DNA of 64,000 nucleotides, from NCBI RefSeq assembly GCF_900109545.1, contig NZ_FOAP01000005.1:124001-188000 (forward strand), written 5' to 3'. Every line of letters begins with the position of its first letter. Positions within the stretch are counted from its first letter, which is position 1. This document shows, piece after piece, positions 17,379 through 26,960 of this stretch. A program made the position numbers and the translations under genes. The notes under the pieces are model-generated. The model was not told the DNA's origin. It made no database searches and was given only the letters and a program-made list of their open reading frames with translations. The DNA comes from Stigmatella aurantiaca. Lineage in GTDB: Bacteria > Myxococcota > Myxococcia > Myxococcales > Myxococcaceae.

Positions 17379-18385
17379 AACCCGCCCGCCACCTGGCCGA
17401 GGAAGCCCCGCACGTGGGCTTCTTCCAGCTCGTGTCCTACCTGGAGCGGCTGACGGCCTCCGGGGCCGCCCGCGTCGGCAGTATCGGCCCGGTGAACGAG
17501 GAGATGATCCGCTTCCGGCATGATCCCTCCCTGGGATTCTCGTCGGGGGACGTCAGCGGCGTGACGCTGCGGCAAGTGCCGGTCCGCGCGGAGGACCCTT
17601 TCTCGCGGCGCCCCCTGTTCGAGGTGGTCACCCATTTCCTTGGACTCACGGGCTCCGTGAGCCCCTTGCCGCTGTACATCGCCGAGGAGATTGCGCAGGA
17701 GGATCCGGATCACGCCGTTCGCCGGGAGTTCCTGGACCTCTTCCATCACCGGCTGCTATCCCTGCTCTACCGCATCGAGTCCAAGTACCGCATCACCAGT
17801 GAGGCCAATTCCGACAACACCGATCAGTGGTCGCGGCGGCTGCTGGCACTGGCGGGCTTCGACACGTACGAGGGGGGCCACACGGGCAAGCTCTCCACCC
17901 GGCGGCTTCTGCGAATCGTGCCGCTGTTGGCCTCCCGTGCGCGGACGGCCGACAAGCTGGAGGCGGCGCTGGAGGATGTGCTGGGCAAGGAGCTGGAGGG
18001 GGCACGGGTCCGGGTGGAGCAGTTCGTCGGCCGCTGGGTGGACATCGATGCCCGGCTGCAACTTGGCCGCCGCAACCATATGCTCGGGAAGAACACCGTG
18101 CTGGGGGGCAAGGCTTATGACCGGATGGGGAAGATCAAGATTCACATCGAGCCCCTTCCCACCACCGTGTACCGGCGGATGCTCCCCGGAGGGGACCTGT
18201 TGCCTCAGGCCCGGGAGGTGGTGAAACTATTCTTGAAGGATCCCCTGGAGTACGAGTTCGAGCTGGGGCTGACAGAGGGCGTCACGCAGACGTTCCACCT
18301 CTTGACCCTCCAAGCCGCGCAACTGGGGCGGGACACCTGGCTCGGAAAAGGCAAGCAAGTGCGCCTCTCGATTCCCGTCACCTGA
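17342..18385 (+). CDS. tssG: T6SS baseplate protein TssG (ImpH/VasB)
   Basis: The 347-residue product begins inside the end of tssF. It carries the family signatures GFFQLVSYLERL near residue 25, the IRFRHDPSLGFSSGDV segment near 60, the FLGLTGSVSPLPLYI motif near 100, and a C-terminal LGRDTWLG motif. TssG joins two TssF copies in each baseplate wedge. The long overlap with tssF suggests coupled translation in the expected 2:1 complex. The next gene, clpV, begins after about 55-85 bases depending on its start. Confidence 0.95.
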   Translation: MASEERLPDAFVEPARHLAEEAPHVGFFQLVSYLERLTASGAARVGSIGPVNEEMIRFRHDPSLGFSSGDVSGVTLRQVPVRAEDPFSRRPLFEVVTHFLGLTGSVSPLPLYIAEEIAQEDPDHAVRREFLDLFHHRLLSLLYRIESKYRITSEANSDNTDQWSRRLLALAGFDTYEGGHTGKLSTRRLLRIVPLLASRARTADKLEAALEDVLGKELEGARVRVEQFVGRWVDIDARLQLGRRNHMLGKNTVLGGKAYDRMGKIKIHIEPLPTTVYRRMLPGGDLLPQAREVVKLFLKDPLEYEFELGLTEGVTQTFHLLTLQAAQLGRDTWLGKGKQVRLSIPVT

Positions 18386-18439
18386 AGCATCACCTCGGAG
18401 GCGCCAGCAACCGACGGCGTTGGCGCGCCCCGTTAGAGC

Positions 18440-21109
18440 TTGTGCCGTCCCCTATTGGAGGGTGCCCCCATTCAAGTCGAACCGAAAGCCCTCGTCCGCC
18501 GTCTCACGCCCACCGCCACCCGCACGCTGGAGGCCGCGGTCGCACGCGCCAGCAATGGGCACTCCTATGAAATCGTGGCCGAGCACATGCTCGCGCAGAT
18601 GCTCGAGGCCGATGACTCGGACGTCGCCCGTCTACTGCACCACTTTCAAGTGGATCGCCGCCGCTTGGCCGCCACCACGGAGCGGGCCCTTCAGGGACTG
18701 CGTTCCGGCAACGCGGGCCGGCCCGTCTTCTCGGAGACCCTCTTTCAGTGGTTCGAGGATGCCTGGCTGGTGGCCTCCGTCGAGCAGGGGGCGACGCGCC
18801 TGCGCTCCGGAGCGCTCTTTGCTCAGTTCGTAATACGCCGGGACCGGTACACCGCCGAGTCCTTTCCTGAGCTGGACGGCATCTCCCGGGACGAGCTCCT
18901 GGCCGCCCTGGAGCCTGTGCTGAAGCCCTCGCCCGAGACGCTGGAAGTGACAGACGAGCGGGCTCCGTCCGGCCCGGGGGCGGCCCCCGGGGGCGCCGCG
19001 CCTGGCGCCGCGGGAGGCGAGGCCCTCCGCCGCTTCGCCACCTCCTTCACGGGCCGGGCGCGCGAGGGCAAGATCGATCTCGTCTTTGGCCGCCACCGGG
19101 AGATCCGCCAGATGGTGGACATCCTCTCGCGGCGCCGGAAGAACAACCCCATCCTGGTGGGCGAGCCAGGCGTGGGCAAGACGGCGCTCGTGGAAGGCCT
19201 TGCCTGGGCCATCGTGAAGGGCGAAGTGCCTGACGCGCTGAAGAACGTGGAGCTTCTGGGGTTGGATCTCGGGCTGCTCCAAGCGGGCGCGGGGGTGCGC
19301 GGCGAGTTCGAAAACCGCCTCAAATCCGTCATCTCCGAGGTGAAGGCGTCTCCCACTCCTATCGTCCTCTTCATCGACGAGGCCCATACGCTCATCGGCT
19401 CCGGGACGGGGACTGGAGGCAGCGACGGCGCCAACCTGCTCAAGCCCGCGCTCGCTCGCGGGGAACTGCGCACCATCGCCGCAACCACCTGGGGCGAGTA
19501 CAAGAAGTATTTTGAGAAGGACGCCGCGCTCGAACGGCGATTCCAGCCCGTCAAGGTGGATGAGCCCACCCTTCCGGAAGCCGAGCTGATGCTCCGTGGG
19601 TTGAAGCCTACCTATGAGGCGGCGCATGGCATCACCATCCGGGACGAGGCGGTTTCCGCGGCGGTACGTCTGTCCAGCCGGTACATCTCGGGCCGCCAGC
19701 TCCCCGACAAGGCGGTGGACCTGCTCGACACGGCCGCAGCCCGCGTGAAGATCGAGCTGTCCACGAAGCCCGATGAGCTGGTGGCGCTCCATCAGGAGAT
19801 TGCCGCCCTGGAGCGTGAGCGAGATGCCAAGAAGCGGGATCTCTCCGAGGGATATCCCGGAGACACCGGGGCCGTGGTGAAGCTGGAGGACAAGCTGGCC
19901 GCCCTGCGTGACGCCCTCGTCTCCCTGCAGTCCCGGTGGGAAACGGAGCGCGACGCGGTGAGCAAGCTGATGACCGCGCGCCAGAACCTGAGTTCCGCTC
20001 CCGCCGAGGCCGACAAAGCGGTCCTGAGCACGCTGGCCGAGGAGGCTTCGGCAGCGCTGGCCCTGGTGCGTGGCGAGGAGCCGCTCGTCCACGCCGAGGT
20101 GGATGAGGACATCGTAGCGCGCGTGGTGGCGAGTTGGACGGGCATTCCCGTGGGCAAGATGCGGAGCGATCTGCTTTCGGCGGTGCTGAACCTCGAGACC
20201 AAGCTGACCGAGCGGGTTCGCGGCCAGGAGACCGCACTGCGCAAGGTGGCGGAAATCATCCGCATCTCCCAGGCGGGCATCCGCAATCCGGACGCGCCCA
20301 TTGGCGTGATGCTCTTCGTGGGCCCCAGCGGTGTGGGCAAGACGGAAACAGCCCTGGCGCTGGCCGACAGCCTCTATGGCGGCGAGCGCTTCATGACCAC
20401 GCTCAATATGAGCGAGTTCCAGGAGAAGCACACGGTTTCGCGCCTCATTGGCTCTCCCCCCGGCTATGTGGGCTATGGCGAGGGCGGTCTCCTGACCGAA
20501 GCCGTGCGGCAGCGGCCCTACTCGGTCGTCCTGCTAGATGAATGCGAGAAGGCGGACCTGGAGGTGATGAACCTCTTCTACCAGGTGTTCGACAAGGGAG
20601 TGCTCAACGACAGCGAGGGCCGCGCCGTCGACTTCCGCAACACCATCATCATCCTCACCAGCAACCTGGGCTCGGACATCCTCATGCGGATACACGAGCA
20701 AGGCGCCACCCCCACCGCCGACGAGATGATCGCCAAGGTACGCCCCACCCTCAGCAAGCACTTCAAGCCAGCGCTGCTCGCACGCATGACCATCGTTCCG
20801 TACGCCCCCGTGAGCACCTCCATCATGCGGGAGATCGTCGCGATGAAGCTTGACAAGGTGGTGGGGCGGCTCCGGACAGCCCATGGGGTGGAGACGGTAC
20901 TCGCCCCTGATTTGCTCGATGAACTGGCGCGCCGCTGCACGGAGGCGGAGACGGGGGCACGCAACGCAGAGCACATCTTGCAGGACTCGCTGATGCCTGC
21001 GCTCTCCCGGGAACTGCTCCAGCGCATGGCTGGCGGCAAGCTCCCCCGCCAACTGAACATCTCCCTTTCGCCTCAGGGGGGTTGGGATATTCGCTTTACC
21101 GAGGCATAG
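18440..21109 (+). CDS. clpV: T6SS sheath-recycling AAA+ ATPase ClpV (TssH)
   Basis: The product is up to 889 residues. It has a Clp N domain (about 15-160), an Ala/Gly/Pro-rich linker near 175-195, a first AAA+ module with Walker A GEPGVGKT (241-248) and Walker B FIDEAH, a middle coiled-coil domain, and a second AAA+ module with Walker A GPSGVGKT (about 628-635) and LLDECEKA. ClpV disassembles contracted TssBC sheaths. The start is unresolved. TTG codons at 18440 and 18455 lack good ribosome sites; GGAGGG at 18457-18462 is ideally placed for the ATT codon at 18470, exactly where homology would be expected to begin (IQVEPKALVRRL). The outermost start is given here. Confidence 0.93.
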   Translation: MCRPLLEGAPIQVEPKALVRRLTPTATRTLEAAVARASNGHSYEIVAEHMLAQMLEADDSDVARLLHHFQVDRRRLAATTERALQGLRSGNAGRPVFSETLFQWFEDAWLVASVEQGATRLRSGALFAQFVIRRDRYTAESFPELDGISRDELLAALEPVLKPSPETLEVTDERAPSGPGAAPGGAAPGAAGGEALRRFATSFTGRAREGKIDLVFGRHREIRQMVDILSRRRKNNPILVGEPGVGKTALVEGLAWAIVKGEVPDALKNVELLGLDLGLLQAGAGVRGEFENRLKSVISEVKASPTPIVLFIDEAHTLIGSGTGTGGSDGANLLKPALARGELRTIAATTWGEYKKYFEKDAALERRFQPVKVDEPTLPEAELMLRGLKPTYEAAHGITIRDEAVSAAVRLSSRYISGRQLPDKAVDLLDTAAARVKIELSTKPDELVALHQEIAALERERDAKKRDLSEGYPGDTGAVVKLEDKLAALRDALVSLQSRWETERDAVSKLMTARQNLSSAPAEADKAVLSTLAEEASAALALVRGEEPLVHAEVDEDIVARVVASWTGIPVGKMRSDLLSAVLNLETKLTERVRGQETALRKVAEIIRISQAGIRNPDAPIGVMLFVGPSGVGKTETALALADSLYGGERFMTTLNMSEFQEKHTVSRLIGSPPGYVGYGEGGLLTEAVRQRPYSVVLLDECEKADLEVMNLFYQVFDKGVLNDSEGRAVDFRNTIIILTSNLGSDILMRIHEQGATPTADEMIAKVRPTLSKHFKPALLARMTIVPYAPVSTSIMREIVAMKLDKVVGRLRTAHGVETVLAPDLLDELARRCTEAETGARNAEHILQDSLMPALSRELLQRMAGGKLPRQLNISLSPQGGWDIRFTEA

Positions 21110-21130
21110 GTACCAGCCCCAGGAAGACCC

Positions 21131-22123
21131 GTGGACCCATCAAACCAAAGACTCCTGGCCGTAGCGTGCGCCGTTTCCTCTCTCCTGACGGGCTGTGCCA
21201 CCGTTCGCAGTCCCCAGGTCTGCAGGACCGAGGTCACGCCTCAAGAACGCTCCTTCGCCACGCCGAACACGTGGTTCTCGCTGCTGCTGCATGGCTTCAA
21301 TGAGGAACGGGGGACCGTGCCCCGTCCCCCCATGGACTGCTCGGGCGCCCCCGTCGCGTGGGAGGAGCCCTCCGCAGACGAGTGCCGGGCGCCAGGTCTC
21401 CAGCCCACGCCGCTTCCCCCCAAGGAACGGCTGACCGAGGAGGACCTCATCATGGAGACCATCCAGGCCAATGAGCGTCTGGTGTGGGTCATCACGCGGC
21501 GGTTCAACAACGGGGAGGGACTGGGCCCCGTTGCGTTGGTAGAGACGACCCCTAAGGGCTTCATCGTCCGGGGCTTGGGTTCCCTGCGCGGAATGACTCA
21601 GAACGTCCGGCTCAGGATCGAGCATGTGGGCGCCACGGACGTGCTGGTAGCCGAAGGCGACTCCTGTACAGACGAAGCGCCCCAGGTGTGCCGCAGGGCC
21701 GCACGCATTCTGCCGCTCCGCAATGGGCGCTTCTTCTCGGAGGCCGTGTCCGACTCCGAGGGAGCATGCCTGGGCGCGGCCTGGTTCCCGCTCAGCCGCG
21801 AACAGTTCTTCGAGTTGCCCAACGGACTGCGCCGGAAGTTCGAGCTGACGTCGACCCTCACCTTCAAGGCCGATTCCATCTCCGTCCAGGAGCAGGTGGC
21901 CGTCAGCGATTCGGACCCTCGTCAGCCCATCGTCCCCGAGCGCCTGTACCGCCGCGCCCAGCATGAGCGGCAGTTGAAGGTGGAGGACAATGTGCTGGTC
22001 GGCAGCGCGCCGTCCCTGTGGGTGCGGATGGTTGAGCAGCAGGAACTCGCGGGCGCCAAGCCCCTGCCCGACAAGCCCACTGCCGCTCCCCCTGCGCCGA
22101 TGGAGGCCCGAAGCATCCCCTGA
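21131..22123 (+). CDS. predicted lipoprotein, last gene of the T6SS locus
   Basis: The product is 330 residues from GTG 21131, 21 bases after the clpV stop and in the same direction. A hydrophobic leader ends in SSLLTGC, a clear lipobox with the lipidated Cys at about residue 22. The rest is a soluble, probably periplasmic or surface domain with several Cys residues (VCRTEV, MDCSG, DECRAP, SCTDEAPQVCRRA). I recognise no family. Its position suggests a T6SS accessory or immunity/self-protection role, but this is inference from location only. Confidence 0.8.
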   Translation: MDPSNQRLLAVACAVSSLLTGCATVRSPQVCRTEVTPQERSFATPNTWFSLLLHGFNEERGTVPRPPMDCSGAPVAWEEPSADECRAPGLQPTPLPPKERLTEEDLIMETIQANERLVWVITRRFNNGEGLGPVALVETTPKGFIVRGLGSLRGMTQNVRLRIEHVGATDVLVAEGDSCTDEAPQVCRRAARILPLRNGRFFSEAVSDSEGACLGAAWFPLSREQFFELPNGLRRKFELTSTLTFKADSISVQEQVAVSDSDPRQPIVPERLYRRAQHERQLKVEDNVLVGSAPSLWVRMVEQQELAGAKPLPDKPTAAPPAPMEARSIP

Positions 22124-22135
22124 GGGCCCGCAGGC

Positions 22136-22819
22136 TCAAAGGCCCGCGGAGAGCCCCTTGCGGAAGGCTTGCGCGGACGGCATCGGGGAGGACGGATCGA
22201 TCGAGACCTTCCCGATGCCGCCTTCCAGCGCGGCTGCCATCTGGCGTCCCCGGGCGAACTTCACCTGGGAAATCCGCCGGATGCCCTCCAGGCCGTTCTG
22301 CTCCTTTCCCATGAGGCGCAACGCGTGCGCCGTGACGTTCAGCGCATCCTCCAGCGCACGCCGCCCAGGCTCCGTGTCGAGCTCGACCCAGTCCACCTCA
22401 AAGCTCATGGGCTTGCCTCCAAGCTGCGACTGAGAGGGCCAGAACTGCTCGGCGAGCTCCCGGGCCAAACGCTCCGCATGCTTCAGCAAATCCTCCCGGC
22501 TCAGGGCGGGCCGGACGAGGAAAGGCACTTGGTTGAGCACGCTGGGGGACTCCACCGTCACCGCGACAACGGAGGAAAACGCCACGTACGTCACCGTCTC
22601 GTTCCGGGACAGCACCCCGTCTCTCGTGCTCGCCAGGAGAATCGCCTCCCGTGGGAGGTAGTCCAGAAGCACGCCCGATAGCCGGACGCCTTGGGCCAAG
22701 TGCAAGCTGAGGTTGATGGTGGGGACCTCTTCCCCCATGCGCCCACGAACCGCCACGGCGGCAAGCGCATCCAGCATCTTCTCCACACTCCGTGCCACCA
22801 GCCGCTGTACACCTTCCAT
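22136..22819 (-). CDS. hypothetical protein, convergent with the T6SS locus
   Basis: The product is 227 residues from ATG 22819, which has GAGGGG eight bases upstream; a GTG at 22828 is too close to that site. The sequence contains no signal peptide or transmembrane helix. The first half is rich in beta-strand-like segments (INLSLHLAQGVRLSGVLLDY, VTYVAFSSVVAVTVES); the second half is alpha-helical with many Arg/Glu. The predicted cytosolic protein matches no family I recognise. It is convergent with the preceding lipoprotein gene with only 12 bases between the stops. Confidence 0.75.
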   Translation of the reverse strand: MEGVQRLVARSVEKMLDALAAVAVRGRMGEEVPTINLSLHLAQGVRLSGVLLDYLPREAILLASTRDGVLSRNETVTYVAFSSVVAVTVESPSVLNQVPFLVRPALSREDLLKHAERLARELAEQFWPSQSQLGGKPMSFEVDWVELDTEPGRRALEDALNVTAHALRLMGKEQNGLEGIRRISQVKFARGRQMAAALEGGIGKVSIDPSSPMPSAQAFRKGLSAGL

Positions 22820-22916
22820 GCCTGCCACCCCTCGAAATCCAGGAACTTGAAAGAGTCAACGCCCGCTCTGGCCTCACAGCCTCCTGCGTACCGAAGGCCG
22901 TGCCAATGCCACCGGC

Positions 22917-24146
22917 TCAGGTGCTCTGGATGACGCGCTCGATGATGTCGCAGGCCTCGTTCATCTGAGACTCGGTAATCACCAGCGGCGGCGCGAAGCG
23001 GATCTTGTTTCCCTGCGTGGGCTTGGCGAGCAGGCCCCGCTCCTTCAGCTTCAAACACAGCTCCCAGGCCGCGCCGCTCGCCTCCGTGTCGTCGATGACC
23101 ATGGCGTTGAGCAAGCCCTTGCCGCGCACCAGCGTCACCCTCCCGCCCTTCTGCACCAGCGCATTCACCCGCTGACGGAACAGCTGGCCCATCCGCTCGG
23201 CGTTCTCGGCGAGCTTCTCCTCGCGCAGCACGTTCAGGGCCGCCACCGTCACGGCACACGCCAGTGGGTTGCCGCCATACGTGCTGCCGTGCTCGCCCGG
23301 CTTGATGGTGAGCATGATGGCGTCATCCGCCAGCACGCAGGAGACCGGGTACGTGCCGCCCGAGAGCGCCTTGCCCAGCACCAGGAGATCCGGCTTCACC
23401 GCCTCATGGTCACACGCGAGCCGCTTGCCCGTGCGCCCCAGGCCCGTCTGCACCTCGTCGGCGATGAACAGCACGTTGTACTTCGTGCACAGCTCGCGGA
23501 CGCCCTTCAGGTACCCCGCATCCGGGACGACCACGCCCGCCTCGCCCTGGATGGGCTCCACCATGAAGCCGGCAATCGTGGGATCCGCGGCGAAGGTGCG
23601 CTCCAGCGCGGCCAAGTCGTTGTACGGGATGATGAGGTAGCCCGGCAGGAAGGGGCCGTAGTCGCGCGTGCTCTCCGGGTCCGTGGAGGCGGAGATGGCC
23701 GCTAGGGTGCGGCCCCAGAAGTTCCCCGCCGCGTAGACCGTCTTCGCCTGGTTGGCGGGCACGCCTTTGACTTTGTACGCCCACTTCCGGGTCAGCTTCA
23801 GGGCGGTCTCCCCGCCCTCCACGCCCGTGTTCATCATCAGGGCCTTGTCGTACCCAAAGTACTCCGCCAGGTACTTCTCGCACTCCCCGAGCCGGTCGGA
23901 GTGGAACGCCCGGGAGGTGAGCGTCAGCTGGCGCGCCTGCGCCGTCAGGGCGGCGATGATGCGCGGATGGCAGTGGCCCTGGTTGACGGCGGAGTAGGCC
24001 GAGAGGAAGTCCAGGTACCGGGTGCCCTCCACGTCCCAGACGTGGACGCCCTCGCCGCGGGTCAACACCACGGGCAGAGGATGGTAGTTGTGTGCTCCGT
24101 ATCGCTCTTCGAGGGCGATCGCCCGCTGCGTGAGGGTCTCTGACAT
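22917..24146 (-). CDS. rocD: ornithine--oxo-acid aminotransferase
   Basis: The 409-residue product is a class III PLP-dependent aminotransferase. It opens with [18 protein letters not shown], the ornithine aminotransferase signature, and has the [11 protein letters not shown] and [15 protein letters not shown] motifs and the PLP-binding Lys259 in [10 protein letters not shown]. The enzyme moves the delta-amino group of ornithine to 2-oxoglutarate, producing glutamate semialdehyde and linking arginine catabolism to proline and glutamate. The ATG at 24146 stands alone, with about 100 bases to the divergent TonB receptor gene. Confidence 0.95.
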   Translation of the reverse strand: MSETLTQRAIALEERYGAHNYHPLPVVLTRGEGVHVWDVEGTRYLDFLSAYSAVNQGHCHPRIIAALTAQARQLTLTSRAFHSDRLGECEKYLAEYFGYDKALMMNTGVEGGETALKLTRKWAYKVKGVPANQAKTVYAAGNFWGRTLAAISASTDPESTRDYGPFLPGYLIIPYNDLAALERTFAADPTIAGFMVEPIQGEAGVVVPDAGYLKGVRELCTKYNVLFIADEVQTGLGRTGKRLACDHEAVKPDLLVLGKALSGGTYPVSCVLADDAIMLTIKPGEHGSTYGGNPLACAVTVAALNVLREEKLAENAERMGQLFRQRVNALVQKGGRVTLVRGKGLLNAMVIDDTEASGAAWELCLKLKERGLLAKPTQGNKIRFAPPLVITESQMNEACDIIERVIQST

Positions 24147-24249
24147 GGCGCCTTTCTACCAAGGGCGCCCGCGCCAGGCACCTGTCCACCACCTGCCACA
24201 TCCGAACTCTGCCGTGGTGAGCCGCTTGCCTGGCTGAGAACCTCCCGCC

Positions 24250-26325
24250 GTGCCGATGACGCCCCTCTGCCTCGTGCTGCTCTGGATGGGCAGCACGGAC
24301 GCCCCTGCCCCCGAGCCTTCGCCCATCCCCCCCGCAGAGCCCCCCACGGCGCAGGGCACCGTCGTCACCGCCACGCGCTTGCCGAGGCCGCTGAGGGATG
24401 TGCCCGCCACCGTTATCGTCCTGCCCCGGGCGGAGATCGACCGGAGCCCCTCGCTGACCCAGGACGGGCTGCTGCGCACCGTGCCCTCCGTGGCCACGTT
24501 CCGCCGCACCTCGAGCCTCGTGTCGGACCCCACCGCCCAGGGGCTCAACCTGAGGGGTCTCGCCCCCTCGGGCGTCTCCCGCAGCCTGGTGCTGGTGGAT
24601 GGCGTGCCCGCGAATGATCCGTTCGGGGGCTGGGTGTACTGGCGCGCCCTGCCCCGGCTGGGCCTGGACCGGGTGGAGATTGTCCCCAGCGGCGGCTCGG
24701 CCCTCTACGGGAGCGCGGCGCTGGGCGGCGTGGTGCAGCTCTTCTCCCGCCCCCTCACCGGCCCGCTCCTCGAGGGGGACGTGGCCTATGGGATGCTGAA
24801 CACCGGCCAGCTGTCCGCGCGCGGGGCCCACCGCTGGGGAAGCGTGGGCGCGGCGCTGGAGACCGAGCTGCTCACCACCGGGGGCCACCCCGTCGTGGCC
24901 GCCTCCCAGCGGGGCGCCATCGACCAGGACACCCCGGGCAACCACGTCACCCTCAACGGCCGGGTGGAGGCCGAGGTGAGCCCCGCGTTGCGGCTCGACG
25001 CGCGCCTGAGCCTCTTCCGCGAGAACCAGAACGGGGGCACCACCTACACCACGGCCCGCGCGGAGTCTGGCCTCGCCAGCGCGGGGGCCCAGCTCACCCC
25101 GCCCGGCGCGGGCCAGTTCGCGCTGCAGCTCTTCGGGCGCCTGCAACACTTCGAGCAGCGCCGGGCGCGCGTGGCCGCGGACCGCTCCTCCGAGGCGCTC
25201 TCCGCCCGCCAGGACGTTCCCGCCAACGAGCAGGGCGCCTCGCTCACGTGGACGGGCCCCACCTGGACGCTGGGCGGAGCGCACGTGCTGACGGCGGGCG
25301 CGGACGTGCGCCGGGTGGAGGGCACCTCCGACGAGCAGCTCTTCGTGCCCAACCCCTCGCCCACCACGCCCGCGCTGCGCAGCGCGGGAGGGGAGCAACG
25401 CTTCGCGGGCCTGTTCCTGCAGGAGCTCTACACGGTGACGCCCGCGCTGGAGTTCACCGCCGCGCTGCGCTGGGACACCTGGCGCAACGTGAACGGCGAG
25501 CGCCGGGTGGAGCAGGTGGGCGGCGGCGTGGAGACCGAGGCCTTCGCGGACCGGGGCGAGCACCAGCTCAGCCCCCGGCTCGGCGCCCGGCTGCGCCCCC
25601 TGGAGCGGCTCACCCTGCGCGCCTCGGGCTACCGCTCCTTCCGCGCCCCCACGCTCAACGAGCTGTACCGCCCCTTCCAGGTGGGCACCGTGCTCACCGC
25701 CGCCAACGCGCGCCTGGGCGCCGAGCGCCTCACGGGCGGGGAAGCCGGGGCCGAGGTGCAGGGCCCCCGGGGCCTCACCGCGCGCCTCACCGGCTTCTGG
25801 AACGAGCTGGAGGACCCCATCATCAATGCCACCCTGGCCACGCCCCTGCCCGACGGCACCTCGCGCCAGCGCCAGAACCTGGGCCGCGCCCGGGTCCGAG
25901 GCCTCGAGGCGGGCCTGGACTGGCGCGTGGCGCGTGCGTGGACGGTCCTGCTCGCCTACACCTTCGTGGACTCGGAGGTCCGCGACGCGCCCGGCAACCC
26001 GGAGCTCGTGGGCAAGCAGCTCGCGCAGGACCCGCAGCACCGGGGCACGGCGCTCGTCACCTTCGATGCGCCGGCGCTCTTCACCGCCATGGTGCAGCTT
26101 CGCGTCACCGGTCCCCAGTTCGAGGACGACCTCAACACGCGGCGGATGGGCGGCTATGCCGTGGTGGACGCGTCCGTGAGCCGCCGCCTGGTGGGTGGAC
26201 TGGAGGTGTTCGCCGCCGCGGAGAACCTGTTCGACCGGGAGTATCTGGTGGGGCGGGCGGGGGTGGATACCATTGGCCAGCCCTTCCTGGCGCGCCTCGG
26301 CCTGCGGTTGCGCGAAAGACCGTGA
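24250..26325 (+). CDS. TonB-dependent outer membrane receptor
   Basis: The product is 691 residues from GTG 24250 (ATG 24256 is an alternative). A short leader is followed by a TonB-box-like TVVTATR and an N-terminal plug domain (about 40-160, with LNLRGLAPSGVSRSLVLVDGVP and the ALYGSAALGGVVQL motif). The remainder is a 22-strand-type beta-barrel with the late NLFDREYLVG motif. Such receptors import siderophores, cobalamin or other large ligands using TonB energy. No siderophore, TonB or ABC transporter gene is adjacent, so the substrate is unknown. It ends three bases before the stop of a convergent gene. The C-terminus ends in LRLRERP and lacks the usual terminal aromatic residue. Confidence 0.93.
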   Translation: MPMTPLCLVLLWMGSTDAPAPEPSPIPPAEPPTAQGTVVTATRLPRPLRDVPATVIVLPRAEIDRSPSLTQDGLLRTVPSVATFRRTSSLVSDPTAQGLNLRGLAPSGVSRSLVLVDGVPANDPFGGWVYWRALPRLGLDRVEIVPSGGSALYGSAALGGVVQLFSRPLTGPLLEGDVAYGMLNTGQLSARGAHRWGSVGAALETELLTTGGHPVVAASQRGAIDQDTPGNHVTLNGRVEAEVSPALRLDARLSLFRENQNGGTTYTTARAESGLASAGAQLTPPGAGQFALQLFGRLQHFEQRRARVAADRSSEALSARQDVPANEQGASLTWTGPTWTLGGAHVLTAGADVRRVEGTSDEQLFVPNPSPTTPALRSAGGEQRFAGLFLQELYTVTPALEFTAALRWDTWRNVNGERRVEQVGGGVETEAFADRGEHQLSPRLGARLRPLERLTLRASGYRSFRAPTLNELYRPFQVGTVLTAANARLGAERLTGGEAGAEVQGPRGLTARLTGFWNELEDPIINATLATPLPDGTSRQRQNLGRARVRGLEAGLDWRVARAWTVLLAYTFVDSEVRDAPGNPELVGKQLAQDPQHRGTALVTFDAPALFTAMVQLRVTGPQFEDDLNTRRMGGYAVVDASVSRRLVGGLEVFAAAENLFDREYLVGRAGVDTIGQPFLARLGLRLRERP

Positions 26326-26328
26326 GGC

Positions 26329-26949
26329 TCACCCCGCCTGGGCGGACGGCTCGGCCAGGGCACGGCTCGCGGGGGACGCCGCGAGCCGGCGCGCTGCGCG
26401 GCCCACGAGGGCGAACCGGCGCTGAATCTCCTCGGTGTCCGAGAGCGACCCCAGCGACGCGAAGCCCGTCTGGCCCTTCTCCACGAAGGCCACCCCCCCG
26501 GCGCCGAGCAGGCCGCGCAGGGCCTCCTTCACCTCGGCATCCTGGAGGAACGCCTGCCCCTGGGCCTTCATATCGCTCTGGAAGACGTACATCTCGTCGA
26601 GCGCGGGATCTCCCGAGGGGAAGAGGTTGCTGGCCAGCAGCCGGTTCACCCCCGAGGTCCACCGGCGCGGGGCAGCCACGAACCCGGGCGGAAGCGGCCC
26701 CGGCACCTTCGCGCGCACCACGCAGAAGTGGCCCAGGCCCTGGGAGCCCTCCGCGTGCCACTCCATGCCCATGCGGACGGAGAGGCCCTCGTGCTCGCCG
26801 CGCACCTCGCCGCCCTGGAGCTTGCCGCCCAGCGCTTCGGCCACGCCCCCCCAGCGCGCCTCGCGCTCCCGGACGTGCCGCAGCGGTCCGAACACGAGGA
26901 AGGCCACGGCCACGGCGGCGACGATGAGAATGACCAGGGAGACATCCAT
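26329..26949 (-). CDS. hypothetical membrane-anchored protein
   Basis: The start at ATG 26949 gives 206 residues. Residues 4-22 form an N-terminal transmembrane anchor (VSLVILIVAAVAVAFLVFGP), followed by a basic stop-transfer region and a soluble domain of about 180 residues. Upstream open frame belongs to the helicase gene in another frame. No family is recognised. It lies 11 bases downstream of the DinG-like gene in the same direction, so it is probably co-transcribed with it. Confidence 0.7.
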   Translation of the reverse strand: MDVSLVILIVAAVAVAFLVFGPLRHVREREARWGGVAEALGGKLQGGEVRGEHEGLSVRMGMEWHAEGSQGLGHFCVVRAKVPGPLPPGFVAAPRRWTSGVNRLLASNLFPSGDPALDEMYVFQSDMKAQGQAFLQDAEVKEALRGLLGAGGVAFVEKGQTGFASLGSLSDTEEIQRRFALVGRAARRLAASPASRALAEPSAQAG

Positions 26950-26960
26950 GGGCGAGCCTC

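Noticed and set aside
23410-26040. Minus-strand open frame across rocD and the TonB receptor gene
   Set aside because: It is out of frame with rocD and antisense to the receptor; composition is Arg/Gly/Ala-rich shadow sequence.
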